This document shows positions 31,710 through 37,093 of a DNA stretch of 37,093 nt, piece after piece. Each line of letters opens with the position of its first letter. Position 1 is the first letter of the stretch. The stretch comes from Kineococcus siccus (lineage in GTDB: Bacteria > Actinomycetota > Actinomycetes > Actinomycetales > Kineococcaceae). The stretch covers positions 1 through 37,093 of the forward strand of contig NZ_JAAALN010000014.1 of NCBI RefSeq assembly GCF_009906795.1, in the 5' to 3' direction. The notes under the pieces were generated by a model. That model did not search any database and was not told the origin of the DNA. It worked only from the letters and a program-made list of their open reading frames with translations. The position numbers and the translations under genes were made by a program.

Positions 31710-32661
31710 TCAGCAGCTGTGCTCGGGGACCGAGCCTGGCCCGCAGGTCGGCGGCTGCGCAACAGGTGCAGTGCTGGCAGGCTCCTGCACCAGCTCCGTC
31801 GAGCGCCAGACGACAGTCCCGTCCCTGTCGATGTTCTGACTCTCAGCAGCGCCCCCGTCTGCGGATCGAGGATGTAGACAATGCGTTACCACCCCTGATC
31901 CAGCTCGTTCCGCTCGATGGCAGTTCCGCGTCGCCCGGCTGCGTCGGTCATCGGCCCGACCAGTTCGACGCCGGGCATGTGTGCGACGACCTCCCACAGC
32001 GCCTGACGCACCGCCGGGGACGCTGGGCTCTCCCTCAGCAGGCCGGTGACGCTCTCCCACAGCTCGTTGTCCTCACCCGACTCGTGGCCGGCGCCCTTCT
32101 GGCGCAGCAATGCCCCGAGCTCGTCGGGGTCGGTGGGCAGCGCCTCCAGGTCCTGACACGACACGTCCTGCCCGCCAACGGTGAACCCCGCAGGACCGCC
32201 TGCGCTCTCGGTGCGGACCTGGCCCAGGTCCACCTGACGCCGTCCAAGGCCCCGGGGATGAGGGCCTCATCACGTAGGACGGACTCACCCGTCCGCTCTT
32301 TCCAGATCTCTCGTTGCATGGGATCGGTACCTGGGTAGTCGCTCTCTGAGCGCACGTACCAGTACGCCGCGCCGGTGGATCGGTCCGGCTGCTGCCCGAC
32401 GGCCTGCGCGGTGACGAGCAGGACCTGCTCGGCCGAGGCCGAGGGAGCGGTGGCCAGCGGGACGACCAGCACGGTCGTGGCCACCGCGGCTGCGCCGACC
32501 AAGGCGGTGACGACCCAGCGCCGCGGACTGCGGTGGCTGCGGCGGGCTCGTCGGAGCGCCCTGACGCGCGTGTCGGCTCCATCCATCGCGGTGTCGAGTC
32601 GTCGACGGCCTGCCAGTCCACGCAGACATCGGTGTCGATCACGGCGCGCTTCGGGCGGCAA
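31710..32661 (-). pseudogene. CU044_5270-family membrane protein, three lesions
   Basis: The family reading moves through three frames. Frame A (to about 32235): GRRRLDTAMDG, TM helix WVVTALVGAAAVATTVLVVP, AAYWYVRSESDYPG. Then a one-base deletion near 32233 moves to frame B: VDLGQVRTESAGGP, FTVGGQDVSCQDLEALPTDP. An in-frame TAA (31886-31888) sits before RIVYILDPQTGALL. A further one-base deletion near 31844 moves to frame C: ESQNIDRDGTVVWRSTELVQ, ending at 31710. Family members are single-pass membrane proteins usually encoded after a SigE-family sigma factor; here no sigma gene is adjacent. One nonsense plus two indels argues against sequencing error alone. Confidence 0.85.
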
Positions 32662-32798
32662 GCGTGACAGCCACCGCAGCTTGTCGAGCAGAAGACGCCA
32701 CGCGCCGCGCTGACGGGCTCACGGCTCTCGGCGGGTGCGGAAGTCGCCGGTCGTGATGTCACGGACGGCCGGATGACCGTGACGTCGGGCGAGCCCCA

Positions 32799-33314
32799 TC
32801 AGGTCGCCTCGGAGCCGGAATGGCTGAGCACGTCGCGCAGCATCTGCCGGTGCTCAGGATGCGCCCAGCGCAGCAGACCCAGCTCGTCCGCGCTGAACCA
32901 GGCCAGGCGGTCATGTTCATCGGGGCAGGCGTTGCTGGGCTGTCCGCTCCAGGTCAGCACCTGCCAGGCGCTGAGGTGCAGCGCGGTGTCGGGTGCCCCG
33001 GGGGCGAGGCGTAGCCGGGCGGTGGGTTCGCCGTCGCAGTCGTGGACGTCGATGTCCAACTCCTCCTGCAGCTCTCGGCGCAAGGCTTCGGGCTCGGACT
33101 CACCGGGCTCGACGTGGCCTCCGGGGAGAGCCCACGTGGCGGGGTGAGCGCGGCGAGTCGCGCTGCGCAAGGCCAGGAGCACGCGGTGGTCCTCGATCAG
33201 GATGCCGACGACAACGGTGTGCACCGGGCGAGCCAAGCAGACGACGACGCCGTGCCGGACCGCGCGCTCGACGCGGGACGACCGTCGGCCCATGCCCCCA
33301 GGGCCGGCAGGCAT
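32799..33314 (-). CDS. NUDIX hydrolase
   Basis: 171 residues. The Nudix box GGHVEPGESEPEALRRELQE continues with ELD (residues 65-87), giving G-x5-E-x7-REL-x-EE. It is preceded by VVVGILIEDHRVLLALRSAT, the first strands of the fold. It would hydrolyse a nucleoside-diphosphate-linked compound; the substrate is unknown (MutT/ADP-ribose/NADH class cannot be told). Start ATG 33314 lies 3 bp from the stop of the LD-carboxypeptidase frame, so the two form an operon. The alternative starts (33293, or the GTG at residue 31) would shorten the N-terminus. A basic, Arg-rich N-terminus of ~30 residues precedes the fold. Confidence 0.92.
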   Translation of the reverse strand: MPAGPGGMGRRSSRVERAVRHGVVVCLARPVHTVVVGILIEDHRVLLALRSATRRAHPATWALPGGHVEPGESEPEALRRELQEELDIDVHDCDGEPTARLRLAPGAPDTALHLSAWQVLTWSGQPSNACPDEHDRLAWFSADELGLLRWAHPEHRQMLRDVLSHSGSEAT

Positions 33315-33317
33315 CGA

Positions 33318-34231
33318 CTACCGGACGAGCGCTTCGACGCTGAGCTGACCCGTGTCGGCGTCCAGAACGGCGGGGGCGCCCAGCGGCACCGGCACCGGGT
33401 CGTCGACGTGTCCGAGCGGAAGCCCACCCACGATGGGAACGCTCAAGTCGTCGAGGAGGTCTTGGAGCGTGTCCACGATCGTCCACCCCTGTCCTGGAAG
33501 CCGGCGAACTGGTCGAAGCTGCCGACCGCGACACCGGTGAGGTGATCGAGCGCGCCGGACAGGCGCAGCTGGGTCAAGGCGCGGTCCACCATGCCCAGGC
33601 CGGCGGCCTTGTTGGCCTCCACCATGAGGATGCAGCCCTGCCACGACACGTCGATCACGCCCACCGAGCGGGCGAGCATCTCGAGGTTGCCTCCGACGAG
33701 GTCGCCCCGAGCCGTGCCGTTCGTGGTCATCGCGGCCGTGACCATGTCCGGGTCACTCCGCACCGAGGTGGGGGCGCCTCCCAGGAGCTGCTCGCGAACG
33801 ACGCCCCGGTGCGCGCCGTGGACAGCGCCGTGCACCGCGGGAACACCGGAGCGCCGCCAGACCTGGTGCAGGGCAGTGACGTCGCTGTAGCCGATCAGCG
33901 GTTTGGGGTCGCGCTCCAACGCCTGACGATCGATGCCGTGCATCAGGCGCAAGCCACCGCATCGTCCCCGCGAGGCGATCAAAGCGCGGACTTCACGATC
34001 GCGCAGCGCCTCGTTGATGTCGGCGAGCCGGTCAGCGACGGTGCCGGCCATGTACCCGTTGCGGTCCAGAACGTGAGCACTCAGCTCGGGGCGCAGTCCC
34101 CACGACTGCAGCGTGGTCACCAGTTGGTCGATGTCTTCGCGCGCTTCGGGCCAGCTGCTGGGAGACAACACCACGACCCGGTCACCGGGCAGCAGCCGAG
34201 CAGGAAGCGTCGGCGCCCGGGGTGACGTCAT
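33318..34231 (-). pseudogene. LD-carboxypeptidase (S66 family), frameshifted near its C-terminus
   Basis: It would cleave the L,D-bond of tetrapeptide stems in murein recycling or microcin-type self-immunity. Frame 1 runs from ATG 34231: GDRVVVLSPSSWP, IASRGRCGG, PLIGYSDVTALH (catalytic Ser116), MVEANKAAG (Glu205 candidate), VAVGSFDQFAG. It ends at 33443 in an unrelated tail. After a missing G in the plus-strand CCCC run at 33486-33489, the family sequence continues in another frame: GWTIVDTLQDLLDD, VGGLPLGHVDDP (the third catalytic His), LGAPAVLDADTG, stopping at 33318. Frame 1 alone lacks the catalytic His. A sequencing error in the homopolymer is possible. Confidence 0.8.
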
Positions 34232-34258
34232 CGCCGTGACCGTGCGAAGTGCGCTAGC

Positions 34259-34292
34259 GGCCCCATCGCCTGACCGCGGCGATCAGGGGGCC
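34259..34292. terminator. Two-part hairpin between lipoprotein and LD-carboxypeptidase
   Basis: GGCCCC-ATCGCC (34259-34270) pairs with GGCGAT (34278-34283) and GGGGCC (34287-34292), with a 7-nt loop and a 2-nt bulge. It overlaps the last bases of the minus-strand lipoprotein gene and precedes the LD-carboxypeptidase start, so it may end the lipoprotein transcript. Confidence 0.55.
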
Positions 34293-34666
34293 CACGATGA
34301 GGGAGCGGGACATCCCGGACCCATCACGGCGTAGTAGCCCGGAGACTGGCCGTCCTCGTCAACGGCGACCTCACCGTCCTCGACGCCGACTTCGCCGAAG
34401 GGCTCACCGTTGGCCACGATCGTCGTTGCTTCGCCGGCGGGTACCGCTGCCGACATCACGGAGTCCGGTGCGCCGGACGCCGTGCTGATGAGGTTGCCGT
34501 GCTGCAGGAAGGTGAAGGTGATGACACCGCTGTCAGGCCGCGGGGCCTCCGGACCCCAACAGGCGAAGACCCGCATGGTGGGCTGGGGAGGCTCCGCCCC
34601 ACAACCGGCGGACGCGACGGCGACAGCACCGACGACCACGGCCACCTGCGCCCACCTGATCCTCAT
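34283..34666 (-). CDS. Small lipoprotein, unknown function
   Basis: 127 residues from ATG 34666 (MRIRWAQVAVVVGAVAVASA), followed by GC: a lipoprotein signal with the lipobox Cys at 22. The frame is open further upstream, but that part lacks a signal. The mature domain begins GAEPPQPTMRVFACWGPEAP and has a beta-rich region (GVITFTFLQHGNLISTASGA) and an acidic stretch (EVGVEDGEVAVDEDG). Two more cysteines (FACWG and MGPGCPAP) could pair. No family recognised. It precedes the LD-carboxypeptidase on the same strand but a hairpin separates them. Confidence 0.7.
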   Translation of the reverse strand: MRIRWAQVAVVVGAVAVASAGCGAEPPQPTMRVFACWGPEAPRPDSGVITFTFLQHGNLISTASGAPDSVMSAAVPAGEATTIVANGEPFGEVGVEDGEVAVDEDGQSPGYYAVMGPGCPAPSSWAP

Positions 34667-34817
34667 GCTGCAGTGAACCAGGCAACCACCGTTCGCAGGC
34701 ACCGATCGACCAGGACGCCAGTGCCGATACGACCAGGCGGACATCGGCATGTGAGGGCGTAGCCAGCCGACCATGATCACCCATGCGTCGAGCATGACCG
34801 GATGGTGGTATCAGCGG

Positions 34818-34833
34818 TGCTACCTCAGTAGCA
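34818..34833. promoter_or_regulatory. Inverted repeat, candidate autoregulatory operator of the TA module
   Basis: TGCTAC-CTCA-GTAGCA is a perfect inverted repeat ending 7 bp before the antitoxin GTG (34841). Ribbon-helix-helix antitoxins commonly repress their own promoter at such sites. TAGCAT (34829-34834) could be a -10, placing the transcript start at about the GTG. No Shine-Dalgarno is visible, so the mRNA may be leaderless. Confidence 0.5.
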
Positions 34834-34840
34834 TTGAATC

Positions 34841-35059
34841 GTGAAGCTCAGCATCAGCCTCTCCGAAGCCGACGTCGCCGCCCTCGACGAGCACGTCCGC
34901 GAGGCCGGTCTGCCGTCCCGGTCAGCGGCGGTTCAGCGGGCCGTCCGGGCACTGACCCGCCAGCAGCTGGAGCAGGACTACGCCGCCGCCTGGAAGGACT
35001 GGGACGACTCCGGAGACCGCGAGGTGTGGGAGGGCGTCGCGGACGACGGACTGCGTTGA
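34841..35059 (+). CDS. Antitoxin, ribbon-helix-helix type (MazE-like)
   Basis: 72 residues from GTG 34841: MKLSISLSEADVAALDEHVR, then EAGLPSRSAAVQRAVRALTR, a beta strand and two helices of a ribbon-helix-helix DNA-binding domain. The acidic C-terminus (AAAWKDWDDSGDREVWEGVA) should wrap the toxin. Its stop overlaps the toxin start by one base (TGATG), so expression is coupled. The same layout, decayed, occurs at 21418-21770. It is likely autoregulated at the inverted repeat just upstream. It would neutralise the toxin and repress the operon; this is known for the family, not shown here. Confidence 0.88.
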   Translation: MKLSISLSEADVAALDEHVREAGLPSRSAAVQRAVRALTRQQLEQDYAAAWKDWDDSGDREVWEGVADDGLR

Positions 35060-35406
35060 TGCACCGTGGGGAAGTCCGCCTAGTCGACTTCGATCCCGTC
35101 CGAGGCAGTGAGGCGAACAAGCGTCGGCCCGCGGTCGTGGTCAGCAACGATCAGGCCAACGCTGTCGCGGAGCGCCTGGGCCGGGGCGTGGTCACCGTGG
35201 TCCCGGTGACCAGCAACACCGCCAGAGTGTTCCCCTTCCAGGTCCTGCTCGCCGCCCAGGACACCGGACTGCACGTCGACTCCAAGGCCCAGGCTGAGCA
35301 GGTCCGCGCCGTCTCGGTGAACCGGCTGGGACCGCCGCTGGGGCGGTTGCCGCTCGCGGCGTTGGACGCCCTCGACAACGCCTTGCGGCTGCACCTGGCC
35401 CTGTGA
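35059..35406 (+). CDS. MazF/PemK-like endoribonuclease toxin
   Basis: 115 residues. PemK/MazF signature: MHRGEVRLVDFDPVRGSEAN with the start-proximal Gly-Glu-Val motif and FDPVRGSE turn, RRPAVVVSNDQAN, then VTVVPVTSN and SKAQAEQVRAVSVNRLG, the strand with the conserved QVR that positions the catalytic arginine and the following threonine/serine. It cleaves mRNA at short motifs and arrests growth when free of antitoxin. Full length for the family. It overlaps the antitoxin gene by one base. Recognition sequence cannot be inferred. Confidence 0.92.
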   Translation: MHRGEVRLVDFDPVRGSEANKRRPAVVVSNDQANAVAERLGRGVVTVVPVTSNTARVFPFQVLLAAQDTGLHVDSKAQAEQVRAVSVNRLGPPLGRLPLAALDALDNALRLHLAL

Positions 35407-35507
35407 GGCCGGTGACGAGAACGACCCCCACCGCGGCATGACCGAGCGTTCCGTCGCACGATGTGACCGAGTAGGTCATGCGTCGGTCGGCGATCAGAGC
35501 CCGCTGG

Positions 35508-36113
35508 TCACTCGCCCATCTGCAGGTCGACCAGGACCCCTTCATCGAGTCCGTGCCGCACATCGCCCAGCACCGGTGGACACGCCTGGGCGAGGAGTGC
35601 CTGGGCGAGGAGTGCCTCGTCGTCGAAGGTCCAGTCCGAGCCGCTGACGTCCCGCAACCGCAGGCTGCCAGGGACCGGCAGCCACAGCTGCTCCCGCTCC
35701 CGGTCCTGGACGCCCAGACGACGCTCGCAGGCAATGATGCGGGTCCGCACGGTGGTGCCCGCCAGCGGCTCCGCCGCGTACAGCGGTCCTTCATCAGGTG
35801 TGACGTGCCACTCCGCGCGTAGGTGGCCATGCTGCACGCCACGGCCCGCACCCGCAGGGATGATCACCTGAGGCGGTAAGGCATCGAGGTCGACGTCCTC
35901 GTCCAGAGCTGCGCGGTCCCAGTAGTCCTCCGGGTCGGCAGGGACGAAGACGACTCGGTAGCCGTCCAGCGGTTGAGCAACCACGGGCCGTGGTGCGCCG
36001 CCCTCGATCTCCCAGCTAGCGATCTCCAACCGCAGAATCTGAGCAGTGCTCGAAAGGGCGGGCTCACTGGCCGGAGGTGGGCTGACCGGGGCTGGTTCGA
36101 TGGGACGTTCCAT
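35508..36113 (-). CDS. Hypothetical protein with an internal 15-bp duplication
   Basis: 201 residues from ATG 36113 (a TTG at 36137 adds eight). No family recognised. It is acidic and well structured in appearance: AQILRLEIASWEIEGGAPRP, then GYRVVFVPADPEDYWDRAAL, VQHGHLRAEWHVTPDEGPLY, LAGTTVRTRIIACERRLGVQ, and LWLPVPGSLRLRDVSGSDWT. Near the C-terminus the peptide LLAQA is repeated (DEALLAQALLAQACPP) because of a tandem DNA duplication. No signal peptide or membrane segment. The 260 bp upstream (36114-36372) show no gene. It is convergent with the TA module. Confidence 0.7.
   Translation of the reverse strand: MERPIEPAPVSPPPASEPALSSTAQILRLEIASWEIEGGAPRPVVAQPLDGYRVVFVPADPEDYWDRAALDEDVDLDALPPQVIIPAGAGRGVQHGHLRAEWHVTPDEGPLYAAEPLAGTTVRTRIIACERRLGVQDREREQLWLPVPGSLRLRDVSGSDWTFDDEALLAQALLAQACPPVLGDVRHGLDEGVLVDLQMGE
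35585..35614. repeat. Tandem 15-bp duplication inside the hypothetical gene
   Basis: CCTGGGCGAGGAGTG occurs twice in direct succession (35585-35599 and 35600-35614). It keeps the frame and duplicates five residues (LLAQA). This is a recent small expansion, probably by slippage. Confidence 0.9.
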
Positions 36114-36372
36114 GCTGAAGACCCGCACACTCGACAAGTCCGGGGCGCGAAGGCTCCGGGCGCGGGTTACCCGACGACGCTGAGGCTAGCTGCCAGATCG
36201 ACATGGGGACAGGGTCGTCAGTGGCAGCGGAGCCCTTACCCGCTCATGCGGGAGCAGCGAGACAACCTCATGACGAACCGCGGTCCTTGGCGATCTTGCG
36301 GCCATCGACGGACCGCGAGGTCGCCGATGGCGCGGACGGCGGTATGAGTGCGCACCCTCGGCATCAGAGGAG

Positions 36373-36801
36373 TCAGTGCTCTGGGCCGGGCCCATCAAGC
36401 AGCTCGAGCAGCAGTTGGGGCAGCGGTGCGAGGCAGGCGTGCGCCGGTGTCCCGATCAGGGCGGCGGCGCGTTCGGCAGCGACGCTCAGGCCAAGACCCG
36501 CGAGCAGTGGGCTCAGCTGCTTGCCTTCCAAGCTGACCTTGGTCACGCACCACTCGCCGTCAGCGGTCGCCATGTCGACCACCACATCGGTGCACATGGT
36601 GCTCCAGCCCTCTGGTGGTTCCTGACTGGCCGGCAGCCCGGGGAAGCGCGCCGCGAAGTCCTCAGCGACCGCGCACCAGATGACCTGGCGTCGCCCCTCA
36701 GAGACGCCGACTCCTCCGGCGGCGAACCCGCGCGGGACCAAGACGGCGTCGATGCTTTCCTGCAGTCGGGCGACGATGCTCGACTCCTCGTGCTGGGGCA
36801 T
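36373..36801 (-). CDS. Hypothetical protein
   Basis: 142 residues from ATG 36801. I do not recognise the family. An N-terminal helix (EESSIVARLQESIDAVLVPR), then GFAAGGVGVSEGRRQVIWCA, AEDFAARFPGLP, a beta strand pair around MCTDVVVDMATADGEWCVTK, and a C-terminal helical region with LSPLLAGLGLSVAAERAAAL and LLELLDG. The pattern of a small alpha/beta fold with two strand pairs resembles many single-domain actinobacterial hypotheticals. No signal or membrane segment. It is in the same direction as the gene at 35508 with 260 bp between them. Confidence 0.65.
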   Translation of the reverse strand: MPQHEESSIVARLQESIDAVLVPRGFAAGGVGVSEGRRQVIWCAVAEDFAARFPGLPASQEPPEGWSTMCTDVVVDMATADGEWCVTKVSLEGKQLSPLLAGLGLSVAAERAAALIGTPAHACLAPLPQLLLELLDGPGPEH

Positions 36802-36949
36802 GGGTCAACTGTCCCCCGTGGGCATCAATCGTCGATGCGTGTAACGCGGGAGGAGTCTCGTTGGGTCACTCGCTCGTCGACATGTCCGCGCGGTCGACGA
36901 CGTCCTGGCCAGCGGTATGACCGCGCGTGTGCTCTCCAGGTTGATGTAG

Positions 36950-37093
36950 TCAGAGCCAGGGGGTACAGGCGCCGTACTGCTCCCAGGGCAGGTCGATAGT
37001 GCGGGGGTCCACGTCGTAGCGGTCACCGCTGGTCGTGGTGATGGTGAGGGTGTTGACGCGGGCGGTGGTGATGCGTCCGGGCCACCAGGCGGC
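36950..37093 (-). CDS. C-terminal end of a gene cut by the window edge
   Basis: The last 47 residues of a minus-strand frame with no start in the window: AAWWPGRITTARVNTLTITT, then TSGDRYDVDPRTIDLPWEQY, GACTPWL, stop at 36950-36952. The sequence reads as natural protein (alternating Thr/Val strand, aromatic C-terminus), so it is probably a real gene beginning beyond 37093. No family can be assigned from this piece. The 148 bases between it and the gene at 36801 hold no other supported gene. Confidence 0.55.
   Translation of the reverse strand, partial: AAWWPGRITTARVNTLTITTTSGDRYDVDPRTIDLPWEQYGACTPWL

Noticed and set aside
36805-37026. 73-residue minus-strand open frame
   Set aside because: Low-complexity composition, and it conflicts with the better-looking partial frame 36950-37093.

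Overview
The window is very GC-rich, gene-dense DNA. GTG starts, four-base stop/start overlaps and the families present (DUF222-HNH nuclease, SigE-family and ECF42 sigma factors, a CU044_5270-type protein, an RsbW-like ATPase) point to an actinobacterium. A Kineococcus-like (Kineosporiales) host is a guess from general resemblance, not a measurement.

Left part (1 to about 21.4 kb) looks like ordinary chromosome. It has a frameshifted DUF222/HNH gene cut by the window edge; a secreted glycerophosphodiester phosphodiesterase; two separate Fpg/Nei DNA glycosylases (2785-3672 and 10358-11212); a Pr6Pr-like membrane protein; a GH65 disaccharide phosphorylase; an RsbW-like ATPase; a four-gene minus-strand operon (CapA-like lipoprotein, two small membrane proteins, CynX/NimT-type MFS transporter); a MacB-like ABC exporter with its TetR regulator; an ECF42 sigma factor translationally coupled to its YCII/DGPF partner; a methyltransferase-GrpB pair; a (GTCC)13 microsatellite in front of a small monooxygenase; and an HSL-family esterase.

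Right part (21.4 to 37.1 kb) looks accessory and partly decayed. It holds a broken copy of a MazEF-like toxin-antitoxin module (an intact relative lies at 34841-35406), two kinase-fold genes, several lipoproteins, a SigE-family sigma factor with its membrane partner, a 5'-truncated IS256 transposase, a complete IS110-family element, a CU044_5270-family pseudogene with three lesions, a frameshifted LD-carboxypeptidase followed by a NUDIX hydrolase, and unrecognised small proteins.

The most interesting object is the IS110 element (28768-30370). Its 5' non-coding end folds on paper into two tandem stem-internal-loop structures like a bridge RNA. The internal-loop strands match, at the expected places, the left flank (8 of 8 allowing one wobble), the right flank (11 of 12), the left element end (7 of 7) and the right element end (7 nt), with a proposed GC core. 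The right end carries TTGACA, and joining the ends would place it 17 nt from a possible -10. The element and its target specificity can therefore be read directly from sequence, with one unexplained mismatch in the left donor guide.
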